Of a stretch of 15,147 bases of DNA, positions 1 through 6,585 are shown piece by piece (positions within the stretch are counted from its first letter, which is position 1; each line of letters begins with the position of its first letter). Under the pieces are notes generated by a model, which saw only the letters and a list, made by a program, of their open reading frames with translations, was not told the DNA's origin and made no database searches. Position numbers and translations under genes: made by a program. Source of the stretch: an uncultured Solirubrobacterales bacterium (GTDB lineage: Bacteria > Actinomycetota > Thermoleophilia > Solirubrobacterales > Solirubrobacteraceae); NCBI GenBank assembly GCA_903959665.1, contig CAJBXY010000001.1:1-15147 (forward strand). The letters run 5' to 3'.

Positions 1-1343
1 CCGTCGCGGCAGACGACGGTACGGATGTGGATGCAGGTGTCAAGGTCGCCGGCGTAGCTGAGATAGCCGATCGCGCCGCCGTAGCCGCCGCGTTTGACCG
101 GCTCGACCTCGTCGATGATCTGCATTGCGCGAACCTTCGGTGCGCCCGAGAGCGTCCCAGCGGGAAGGATTGCGCGGAGCGCGTCGAGCGCTCCAACCTC
201 GGGGCGCAGCGTTCCGGAGACCGAGGAGACGATGTGCATCACGTGCGAGTAGCTCTCAACCTGCATCAGCGAGTCAACGACTACCGAACCGTACTCGCAG
301 ACGCGGCCAAGATCGTTGCGGCCAAGATCGACCAGCATCACGTGCTCGGCGCACTCCTTCTCGTCCGCGAGCAGACCACTCGCGAGCTCGAGATCCTCGG
401 CCGCGGTAGCGCCGCGCGGGCGAGTTCCGGCGATCGGCCTGGTCGAGGCAGAGCGGCCGCTCACGGTCAGCAGCGGTTCAGGGCTGGCGCCAACGACTTG
501 GAAGTCGCCGAACTCAAGGAAGTACATGTACGGGCTCGGATTTACGACGCGCAGGCCACGGTAGATAGAGAACGGATCAACCTCCAGCTCGGCGGTCCAG
601 CGCTGCGACGGGACCACTTGGAAAGCGTCGCCGGCGTGGATGTAGTCGACGATCTTGGCAACGACATCCTCAAACTGCTCGCGCGTGAAGTTCGATTCAA
701 ACTTCGGCGCTTGACGCTGCGGCCCGGGCGGCTTGAGCGGCGGCAATGGGCCGTCAAGCAGCGCGCGAACCTCAGCGATCATGGCGGCAGCCTCCTGATA
801 GCTCGCGTCGCTCAGCTGGCCCTCCTCGGCGACGGCGTTTACGAGGATCGTCAAGCTGTGGCGCAGGTGGTCGAAGATGACCAGCACGTCGCTGCGCATC
901 AGCGCCATGTCGGGCAGGCCGAGCTGATCACGGTTGGGCTCAGCGAGCGGCTCAACTGTGCGGACGAGGTCATAGCCGAAGTAGCCGACGAGCCCGCCGG
1001 CGAATGGCGGCAGATGGTCGAGCGGCGCTTGGCTGAGCCGATCGAGCATTGCGGCCGCGATTGCGTAAGGGTCGCCGCCGTCGGCTAGCTCCCAGCGCAG
1101 CACTTGTCGTGGCCGTATCCCAATGAAGCTGTATCGCCCCATCCGCTGGCCCTGCTCGGCCGACTCAAGCAGGAAGGCCGGCTCCGAAGGCGCCGCTGCG
1201 CGCAGCTTGAGGAAGGCAGATACCGGCGTCTCGCAGTCGTCGATGAACTCGTGGCGCAGCGGGATCAGCGAGTAGTCGGCCGCTAGCCGCTTCGCCTCCT
1301 CGAGCGATGGTTCGAGCGTCAGCGCGTTTTCGGCGGCGCTCAT
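1..1343 (-). CDS. trpE: Anthranilate synthase component I (3' end outside window)
   Basis: Chorismate-binding subunit that, with a TrpG amidotransferase, makes anthranilate from chorismate and glutamine, the first committed step of tryptophan synthesis in the cytoplasm. I translated 447 codons from the ATG at 1343; the reading frame is open to the left edge, so the last roughly 40-70 residues are missing. The tryptophan-feedback motif LLES lies at about residues 58-61. The catalytic half carries AGDAFQVVPSQR (237-248), LVDLGRNDLGRV (337-348), YSHVMHIVSSVSG (365-377), PAGTLSGAPKVRAM (394-407) and GGYGGAIGYLSYAGDLDTCIHIRT split around 419-442. The LLES element and the form of these blocks favour TrpE over PabB or an isochorismate synthase. 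The ATG overlaps the upstream stop as ATGA, so it is probably translated by coupling to the flavoprotein gene. No Shine-Dalgarno sequence is visible. No trpG, trpD or trp leader is present in the visible part. Confidence 0.93.
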   Translation of the reverse strand, partial: MSAAENALTLEPSLEEAKRLAADYSLIPLRHEFIDDCETPVSAFLKLRAAAPSEPAFLLESAEQGQRMGRYSFIGIRPRQVLRWELADGGDPYAIAAAMLDRLSQAPLDHLPPFAGGLVGYFGYDLVRTVEPLAEPNRDQLGLPDMALMRSDVLVIFDHLRHSLTILVNAVAEEGQLSDASYQEAAAMIAEVRALLDGPLPPLKPPGPQRQAPKFESNFTREQFEDVVAKIVDYIHAGDAFQVVPSQRWTAELEVDPFSIYRGLRVVNPSPYMYFLEFGDFQVVGASPEPLLTVSGRSASTRPIAGTRPRGATAAEDLELASGLLADEKECAEHVMLVDLGRNDLGRVCEYGSVVVDSLMQVESYSHVMHIVSSVSGTLRPEVGALDALRAILPAGTLSGAPKVRAMQIIDEVEPVKRGGYGGAIGYLSYAGDLDTCIHIRTVVCRD

Positions 1344-2518
1344 CGCGCGGCCCCGGAGAGCGTTCGCGCGGCGCGCGCAGTGGCGGCCGCTGGCGCTGGG
1401 ATTGGATCAACGAACTGCGGTGCAGCCTGGTTCAAATACCAACCGAAGGCGCGGTCGACGATCCGTTGACTGCCGATCAGCGAAAGCAACGCCGTCAGCA
1501 TCCGTGGTGGCAGCGCAGGGATCAGCCGCTGCAGCGCCAGCGCGATTGCAAAGGGCCGTTTGTGCGCGCTGTTGAAGCGCTCATACGCGATCAGCGCCGC
1601 GGAGCGATCGCTGCGCCCCTCGAGAACTGCGCGCAGCTCACGGCCGCAGGCGATCCCGAAGTAGAAAGCCGTCCTAATTCCTTCGCCCGAAAGCGGGAAG
1701 CAGTGGCCGGCGCTATCGCCAGCAAAGAAGATCTCGTCCTCGGTTCCCTTGCGCAGCCGATGAGGAAACCAATTGCCTTGGTAGCGAACGGCGTCACGAT
1801 CGAGCCGCCCGGCAAGCTCAACGGTCGGTTCCTTCACGTGCTCAGCGGGGTCGTATGAGCCGACGCCGATCCGTGCCTCATCGCCGGCCGGAACGCGCCA
1901 GCCATAGCCGCGGCGGACGATTCCACGCTCAACCCAAATATCGAGCGCGTCGCCGGAGCCGTCGTGTTCAGGGTGGACTTCGAGCCCGCGCGAGAGCGGT
2001 GCCTTGGGAGGCTGGTAATGGGGGCTGCTCAGCACGCGCCTCCAGCCGAGCGCGTCTACGACCAAAGGCGCCGAGATCGTGCCGCGGTCGGTTATCACGT
2101 CGATCGTGCCGTCTGCCTGTCGCTCGCCAACCGATTCGACCTTCGCCGTCTCAAAGCGCGCCGGCCCGCATTGATCCCAAAGCAGCAGGCAAAGCTGGCG
2201 GTAGTCGAACGACGACCAGCTCCATGGCAGGCGGTAGCGGACGCTCCCACGTGGAGTCGTGAAACTCATATACGGGAGCTCCTGTTTGATCGAATCGCTT
2301 AGCCCCAGGGCCTCAAGCCAAGGCGTTGGACAGGCACAGGCCGAGGTTTGCCGCTCGCCAATCTCGTAGCGGTCAACGACCAGCACGTTGGCGCCGCTAT
2401 CGGCCAGCTCTCTTGCTACCGCAAGTCCGGCGAAGCTCGCTCCACAGATCAGGACCTCGGCGCGCGTTCCCTCGAGTGAGGTTCGCTGCGCGCCACGTGA
2501 GGTCGCGCGGACGGTCAC
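1340..2518 (-). CDS. Geranylgeranyl-reductase-family FAD-dependent oxidoreductase
   Basis: A flavoprotein of 392 residues from a GTG at 2518. The N-terminal Rossmann FAD site is GASFAG (26-31) after a beta strand and before an acidic VVDR (47-50); the second glycine of the usual GxGxxG is serine. A CACP stretch follows at 61-64. The motif YGWRVP near residue 206 resembles the YxWxFP signature of geranylgeranyl reductases, and GDSAGHCFPLSGEG (267-280) is the second FAD-binding block. Family members saturate prenyl chains (geranylgeranyl groups of chlorophyll, menaquinone side chains, archaeal lipids) or act as other isoprenoid monooxygenases or reductases. Lying directly behind a phytoene/squalene synthase, it probably acts on an isoprenoid, but the substrate cannot be read from sequence. 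The GTG overlaps the synthase stop (GTGA), which is why I prefer it to an upstream in-frame start at 2557. Its own stop overlaps the trpE start. A carotenoid hydroxylase or cyclase role is a less likely alternative. Confidence 0.78.
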   Translation of the reverse strand: MTVRATSRGAQRTSLEGTRAEVLICGASFAGLAVARELADSGANVLVVDRYEIGERQTSACACPTPWLEALGLSDSIKQELPYMSFTTPRGSVRYRLPWSWSSFDYRQLCLLLWDQCGPARFETAKVESVGERQADGTIDVITDRGTISAPLVVDALGWRRVLSSPHYQPPKAPLSRGLEVHPEHDGSGDALDIWVERGIVRRGYGWRVPAGDEARIGVGSYDPAEHVKEPTVELAGRLDRDAVRYQGNWFPHRLRKGTEDEIFFAGDSAGHCFPLSGEGIRTAFYFGIACGRELRAVLEGRSDRSAALIAYERFNSAHKRPFAIALALQRLIPALPPRMLTALLSLIGSQRIVDRAFGWYLNQAAPQFVDPIPAPAAATARAARTLSGAAR

Positions 2519-3351
2519 GAAACCAGCGCCCAGGAGGACGCGCCAACGGCCTCCCACGGACGCAGGCGGCTGGAACGGGTGACTACGTCGTAGCCGTTCT
2601 CTTCGACGCGGTCAAGAACCTTCAGGTAGACGGCACGGGCGACTTTGATTCCAGGGCGCACAGGAGCGGGAAGCAGCTGCCCGAGCCCTGCGCTCTCGGC
2701 GAAGAGCGCCCGCGCTCTCTCGACCTGTTGGGCGATGTGGTTGCGCAGCGCCGCGCTGGCAGTCTTCTCGTTGAGGTCACGCTCATGCAAGCCGGGCAGA
2801 TAGATCCGCCCCATCTGCCAGTCGATCGGCACGTCGCGAATGAAGTTGGTCAGCTGGAAAGCCACGCCGAGCAGACGCAGCAAAGCAATTGCGCTGTCGG
2901 GAGCGTCCAACAGCGGCGCCGCGACCGGGCCGACCGTCGCGGTTCCCTGCATGTAGTGGTCGAGCTGCTCTTGGCTGCGCATCCGCACGCGCTCATCGCA
3001 GTCGGCGCGCATCGACTCCATGTAGTCAGGCAGCAGCTCCAGCGGCATCCCGTAGCGCGGGCCGGCGTCAACGAGAGCGCCGATCACCGGATGGATTGAA
3101 TAGCCCCGCTTGAGGCCCTCTTCGAGCTCTCTCTGCCAGGCGTCGAGCGCAGCGCGGCGCTGACCATTAAGGCCGGTGTTGTCGGCGATCTCGTCGGCGC
3201 CGCGAACGTAGCCGTAGAGCGCGTAAAGAGCAGGCCTACGCTCGGGCGGAAGGCACGCGGTAGCGGCAAAATAGGTTGGGTCATGGCGCAGCTGCATGCG
3301 CCGACAGCTGCGGTAAGAATCGTTGACAACCTTGTTTGGACTGAAACCCAC
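2515..3351 (-). CDS. crtB: Phytoene/squalene synthase family protein
   Basis: Head-to-head prenyl transferase of 278 residues that would condense two C20 (or C15) diphosphates into phytoene (or squalene) at the membrane surface. The start of the family is clear in YRSCRRMQLRHDPTYF (13-28). The first aspartate-rich motif is DEIAD (53-57) in YALYGYVRGADEIAD. The second is in QLTNFIRDVPID (166-177), followed by GRIYLP (181-186). The usual form of this site is DxxED, so Ile replaces Glu here while both aspartates are kept. A C-terminal YLKVLDRVEENGYDV block also fits. The GTG at 3351 is chosen because a TACGGT box lies 6 bases before it, as expected for a leaderless actinobacterial transcript; another GTG at 3390 in the same frame would give 291 residues. 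It is the first gene of the unit with the reductase and trpE. Whether the product is phytoene, squalene or an intermediate of hopanoid synthesis is not decided by the sequence. Confidence 0.85.
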   Translation of the reverse strand: MGFSPNKVVNDSYRSCRRMQLRHDPTYFAATACLPPERRPALYALYGYVRGADEIADNTGLNGQRRAALDAWQRELEEGLKRGYSIHPVIGALVDAGPRYGMPLELLPDYMESMRADCDERVRMRSQEQLDHYMQGTATVGPVAAPLLDAPDSAIALLRLLGVAFQLTNFIRDVPIDWQMGRIYLPGLHERDLNEKTASAALRNHIAQQVERARALFAESAGLGQLLPAPVRPGIKVARAVYLKVLDRVEENGYDVVTRSSRLRPWEAVGASSWALVS

Positions 3352-3356
3352 GCCCC

Positions 3357-3362
3357 TACCGT
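3357..3362 (+). promoter_or_regulatory. Candidate -10 box of the ArsA-like gene
   Basis: TACCGT lies 10 bases before the GTG at 3373. A possible -35 is TTGTTT (3332-3337, 19-base spacing). A perfect TTGACA occurs at 3323-3328 but is 28 bases from this box, too far for a standard promoter. The box overlaps the opposite-strand -10 almost completely. Confidence 0.3.
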
Positions 3363-3387
3363 AGACGGCCGAGTGAAAAATCAGCAA
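3358..3387 (-). promoter_or_regulatory. Candidate promoter of crtB-reductase-trpE unit
   Basis: Read on the minus strand, TTGCTG (3387-3382) and TACGGT (3363-3358) are separated by 18 bases. The -10 box ends 6 bases before the GTG at 3351, so the transcript could begin at or next to the start codon. The -10 overlaps a box in the other direction for the ArsA-like gene. This is pattern recognition only. Confidence 0.4.
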
Positions 3388-4320
3388 CACGACATTCTAA
3401 ATTGCGAGCTGATCGTCGTCAGCGGCAAGGGCGGCGTTGGCAAGACGACGATCGCGGCGGCGCTGGCTTTGGTCGCGTCGGCTGAGAAGAAGCAGACGAT
3501 CGTCTGTGAGGTTTCAGGCCAGCGCCGCATACCAGCGCTGATCGGCCACCCAACCGCTGGGGCGCCCGGCAGCGAGGAGCAGCTTGCCCCGGACCTTTGG
3601 GCGACGACGATCGACCCCGAGCTGGCGCTCGTCGAGTGGGCAGGGAAGCTGATTCGCCCGCGCGCCCTGCTCGACCTTGCCGTCCGCTCGAACAGCTTCG
3701 CCGGTTTCATCAACGCAGCGCCCGGCGGCCGCGAGCTGCTGACGATCACGAAGGCCGCCGAGCTCAGCCGCGACGAACGCTGGGACGACGACGCCGATGG
3801 ATACGAGCTGGTGATCCTCGACGCGCCCGCCTCAGGGCACGGGCTGGCAATGCTGAAGACGCCAACGACCTTCGCCCAGATCGCTCGCGTCGGCCCGATC
3901 GCAAACCAGGCCCGCGAGGTCGAAGCGCTGCTCGCCGACGAGCAACGCTGCAAGATTGTGCTGGTCTCAACGCTCGAAGAGACGCCGGTCAACGAGACGC
4001 TTGAGCTGCAGGCCGCGCTGTCCGCGCAGCTGGGCCGTGGCGCCGACCTGATTGTCGCCAATGGTCTGATCGAAGACGGCCTCGGCGGCGGCGAGATCAG
4101 CGAGCTGGAAGCCGTCAGCGCCGTCGATCCGATTGCCGTCGCAGCGATCGCTTCAAGAAACTCGCGCTCGCTGCTGCAGCAGGATCAGCTGCGGCGCCTG
4201 CGCAGCGGCGCCCAGTGCCCACTAATCGTGCTGCCCGCAATTACGAGCCACGCCGTTGGCCCCGACGAGCTCCAGCAGCTAGCAAGCCTGCTGGCGGCAG
4301 CGCTCGCGCAGCGCAGCTAA
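3373..4320 (+). CDS. ArsA/Get3-like anion-transporting ATPase family protein (BagA/BagB type)
   Basis: A soluble P-loop ATPase of 315 residues. The deviant Walker A GKGGVGKT (18-25) has the signature lysine of the SIMIBI/MinD class, and the switch II block DAPASGH (150-156) corresponds to DTAPTGH of ArsA and Get3. The stretch STLEETPVNETLEL (199-212) is like that of the mycobacterial Rv3679/Rv3680 proteins. I see no cysteine triad of the kind that binds arsenite in ArsA, and it has one ATPase domain, so arsenic transport is unlikely. Actinobacterial relatives usually occur as adjacent pairs; here it stands alone, diverging from crtB and converging on era with a 4-base gap. The GTG at 3373 is chosen as the start because it lies shortly before the first beta strand; an in-frame ATG at 3283 would run through the crtB coding region and its promoter. 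Its role in the cell is not known from the sequence. Confidence 0.82.
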   Translation: MKNQQHDILNCELIVVSGKGGVGKTTIAAALALVASAEKKQTIVCEVSGQRRIPALIGHPTAGAPGSEEQLAPDLWATTIDPELALVEWAGKLIRPRALLDLAVRSNSFAGFINAAPGGRELLTITKAAELSRDERWDDDADGYELVILDAPASGHGLAMLKTPTTFAQIARVGPIANQAREVEALLADEQRCKIVLVSTLEETPVNETLELQAALSAQLGRGADLIVANGLIEDGLGGGEISELEAVSAVDPIAVAAIASRNSRSLLQQDQLRRLRSGAQCPLIVLPAITSHAVGPDELQQLASLLAAALAQRS

Positions 4321-4324
4321 GGGC

Positions 4325-5209
4325 TCAGTCGATCCCAAGCCGGTCGAGCAGCCCCTCGTCGGTGCGCCAACTGCGACGGACGCGAACCGAAAGGTCAAGG
4401 TGCACCTGCGAGCCGACCCGCTTTTCGATCTCAGCGCGGGCGGCCGTCCCAATCGCGCGCACCATCTTGCCGCCACGGCCGACAAGGATTCCCTTCTGCG
4501 ATTCGCTCTCGACCCAGGCCAGCGCGCGAACCCGCAGCAGCCCCTCACGCTGCTGCTCAATCTCCTCAACGACGACCTCGACCGCGTGAGGGAGCTCTTG
4601 GAAGGTGCGACGCAGGATCTGTTCGCGGATCAGCTCGGCCAGTTCGATCGCCAGCGGCTGATCGGAGAGATCATCGACGTCGAAGAGGAACGGGCCTTCA
4701 GGCATCAGCTCAGCGAGACGCGCGACCAGCGGCTCAACGCCTTCGCCGGTCTTGGCCGAGATCGGAAATATTTCAGCGTCTAAACCGAGCTCCTCGGCCG
4801 CCAATAGCGACGTCATCGTGCGCGAACGGTTCAGCCGATCGCCCTTGTTCACGGCGATCAAAACCGGCTTAGAACTGCTCCCCAGCAGCTCCGCGATGAA
4901 GCGGTCGCCGGCGCCGACGCCCTCCTCGCCGTTGAGCACGAAGAGGACCGCGTCGCTGTCGCTTAGTTCGCGTTCAACACGCCGCTGCATCCGTTCGGTC
5001 AAAAGGTCGCGCGGCCGCTGGAATCCGGGGAGGTCGACCATCACAAGCTGAGTTTGGCCTCGCATCGCGATTCCGCGGATTGCCCTGCGCGTGGTCTGCG
5101 GCCGGTCGGAGACGATCACAACCTTCTCGCCGATGATCTGATTAACGAGAGTCGATTTTCCGACGTTTGGCCGTCCGGCCAGGCCGACAAAGCCAGCCTT
5201 CGTCACCAC
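4325..5209 (-). CDS. era: GTPase Era, 16S rRNA-binding ribosome assembly factor
   Basis: GTPase that binds the 3' end of 16S rRNA and helps mature the 30S subunit. At 294 residues it has the usual length. G1 is GRPNVGKS (12-19), the switch I threonine is in RPQTTRR (36-42), G4 is NKGD (121-124) and G5 is SAK (151-153). G3 reads DLPG (59-62) where Era normally has DTPG. The C-terminal KH domain shows the RNA-binding GRGG loop (244-247), and the end DEGLLDRLGID is typical. Two GTG codons stand in tandem at 5209 and 5206; the second would make a GTGA overlap with the ybeY stop, while a GGGCGAG stretch upstream suits the first. It is the last gene of the long minus-strand cluster and works in the same 16S maturation step as its neighbour YbeY. 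Confidence 0.96.
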   Translation of the reverse strand: MVTKAGFVGLAGRPNVGKSTLVNQIIGEKVVIVSDRPQTTRRAIRGIAMRGQTQLVMVDLPGFQRPRDLLTERMQRRVERELSDSDAVLFVLNGEEGVGAGDRFIAELLGSSSKPVLIAVNKGDRLNRSRTMTSLLAAEELGLDAEIFPISAKTGEGVEPLVARLAELMPEGPFLFDVDDLSDQPLAIELAELIREQILRRTFQELPHAVEVVVEEIEQQREGLLRVRALAWVESESQKGILVGRGGKMVRAIGTAARAEIEKRVGSQVHLDLSVRVRRSWRTDEGLLDRLGID

Positions 5210-5589
5210 GAGCAGATCTCGCCCTGCAGTGCCAACATCTCGCCGTCGTCGGTCTCGTGGTCCATGCCGACGAGGTGGAGCGCGCCGTGGACAATCGCTT
5301 CACGCAGGTCTTCTGTCATCTGCGGGCAGATGATGATGTCGCCGAGCTCACGCGGACCGCTGCCGTCGTCATCGCCGTCAACCGGGAAGGAAAGCACGTC
5401 GGTTGGGCCATCTTTGCCGCGGTGCGCGGCGTTCAGCTCGGCGATCCTCTCCTCGCCGACGAGCTCAACCGCGACGTGGCCTTCTTCGATCCCAGCTGAG
5501 GCGAAGGCGAGCGCTAGCAGCCGATCCACCTCCGGCTCAGGGAGATGGCCGGCGGCCAAATCGGCGCCGATGTAATCGAGCTCAATCAT
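5203..5589 (-). CDS. ybeY: Endoribonuclease YbeY (rRNA maturation)
   Basis: Zinc-dependent endoribonuclease that takes part in 16S rRNA 3'-end maturation and ribosome quality control. The catalytic signature HGALHLVGMDH at 101-111 supplies the three metal-binding histidines (101, 105, 111). Upstream, RGKDGPTDVLSFP (57-69) and ELGDIIICP (81-89) are standard family blocks. At 128 residues it is short: the segment between GDIIICP and the histidine motif has only about 11 residues (PQMTEDLREAIV), whereas most YbeY proteins have roughly 25-30 there. The end of the protein is also brief. It starts with ATG 15 bases after phoH and overlaps era, the common phoH-ybeY-era order. Confidence 0.94.
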   Translation of the reverse strand: MIELDYIGADLAAGHLPEPEVDRLLALAFASAGIEEGHVAVELVGEERIAELNAAHRGKDGPTDVLSFPVDGDDDGSGPRELGDIIICPQMTEDLREAIVHGALHLVGMDHETDDGEMLALQGEICSW

Positions 5590-5604
5590 CGGCCGCGCAA
5601 CTGC

Positions 5605-6585
5605 TTACGCCTTGCGGCGTTCGCGTTCGGCCTTCAGATCCGGAGCAGAGCGCTCAGCGAAGGCACCGTAAGCCTCAACGATCCGCTGAACGAGTCGGTG
5701 GCGAACGACGTCGTCGGCGCCGAAGCGGACGAAGTCGATTCCGTCGATTTCGCTGAGCACATCGGCCACTACGACAAGCCCGGACTGTTGATCTTTCGGT
5801 AGGTCGATCTGCGTGATGTCGCCGGTCACGACCATCCGCGAGCCAAAGCCAAGCCGCGTCAGGAACATCTTCATCTGCTCGGCGGTGGTGTTCTGCGCTT
5901 CGTCGAGAATGATGAATGAATCGTTGAGCGTGCGGCCGCGCATGAAGGCCAGCGGCGCGACCTCGATAATTCCGTTCTGCAGATACTCACTGACCTTCTC
6001 CGGGTCGAGCATGTCGTTGAGCGCATCGAAGAGCGGCCGCAGATACGGGTCGATCTTGGCCATCAGGTCACCAGGCAGGAAACCGAGCCGCTCGCCGGCC
6101 TCAACTGCCGGGCGCGTGAGGATCACGCGGTTGACTTCGCCGCGCGAGAGCGCTGCCGCTGCCATCGCGACGGCAAGGAAGGTCTTGCCGGTGCCGGCCG
6201 GGCCAATCCCAAAGGTGACCGTGTTGCTGCGCACCGAGTCGACGTAACGCTTCTGGTTTGGAGTCTTCGGCGCAACCTTGCGCCCGCGGTGGCTCCAGAC
6301 GACGTCGCCGAGCACGGCCGCCGGTTTGACCTCCGCTTTTAGCGAGCCGGTCACGGAGTGGACGGTCTGCTCCTCGAGCTGGTGGCCGCCATCGGCGAGT
6401 CCGGCCATTTCGGCGACGATCGTCGACGCGGCGGCGACGGCCGCATCTTCACCATCGAGCGTGACGATGTTTCCGCGCACGACGATCTGGCAGTCGAGTT
6501 CGGCTTCCAACCGCCTCAGTACTACGTCCCCCGTACCGCAGAGTGCGCTCGCCGCTTCGTTCGAGAGCTCAATCGTCTGCCGCAT
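5605..6585 (-). CDS. phoH: PhoH family ATPase
   Basis: Cytoplasmic P-loop ATPase of 326 residues, related to the N-terminal half of superfamily 1 helicases and usually linked to RNA metabolism. An N-terminal KH-like segment (about 20-65) precedes the ATPase core. Walker A is GPAGTGKT (128-135) and Walker B is FIILDEAQN (224-232). The blocks ILTRPAVEAGERLGFLPGD (155-173) and VVTGDITQIDLP (252-263) are characteristic of PhoH. The ATG overlaps the yqeY stop by one base (TGATG). A full AGGAGG lies upstream but 13 bases away. It is followed 15 bases later by ybeY. The precise biochemical role of PhoH is not settled in any family member I know. Confidence 0.95.
   Translation of the reverse strand: MRQTIELSNEAASALCGTGDVVLRRLEAELDCQIVVRGNIVTLDGEDAAVAAASTIVAEMAGLADGGHQLEEQTVHSVTGSLKAEVKPAAVLGDVVWSHRGRKVAPKTPNQKRYVDSVRSNTVTFGIGPAGTGKTFLAVAMAAAALSRGEVNRVILTRPAVEAGERLGFLPGDLMAKIDPYLRPLFDALNDMLDPEKVSEYLQNGIIEVAPLAFMRGRTLNDSFIILDEAQNTTAEQMKMFLTRLGFGSRMVVTGDITQIDLPKDQQSGLVVVADVLSEIDGIDFVRFGADDVVRHRLVQRIVEAYGAFAERSAPDLKAERERRKA

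Noticed and set aside
303..330. 13-base direct repeat with 15-base period
   Set aside because: It encodes the conserved TrpE motif DLGRNDLGR, which repeats at the protein level in the whole family.
27..1088. Long plus-strand open frame of 353 codons
   Set aside because: It is antisense to trpE, whose translation matches conserved motifs throughout; the plus-strand frame has no recognisable domain.
2326..3099. Plus-strand open frame of 257 codons
   Set aside because: Antisense to crtB and the reductase gene and spans their junction; low-complexity Arg/Ala-rich product.
3323..3328. Perfect TTGACA as a -35 for the ArsA-like gene
   Set aside because: No -10 box at 16-19 bases; the nearest good box is 28 bases away, and the site is within crtB coding sequence.
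3381..4061. Minus-strand open frame of 226 codons
   Set aside because: Antisense to the ArsA-like ATPase, whose P-loop and switch motifs are clear on the plus strand; Ser/Ala-rich product without domains.
3373..4320. Arsenite-efflux ATPase ArsA
   Set aside because: Single ATPase domain, no visible arsenite-binding cysteine triad, and no arsB, arsD or arsR nearby.
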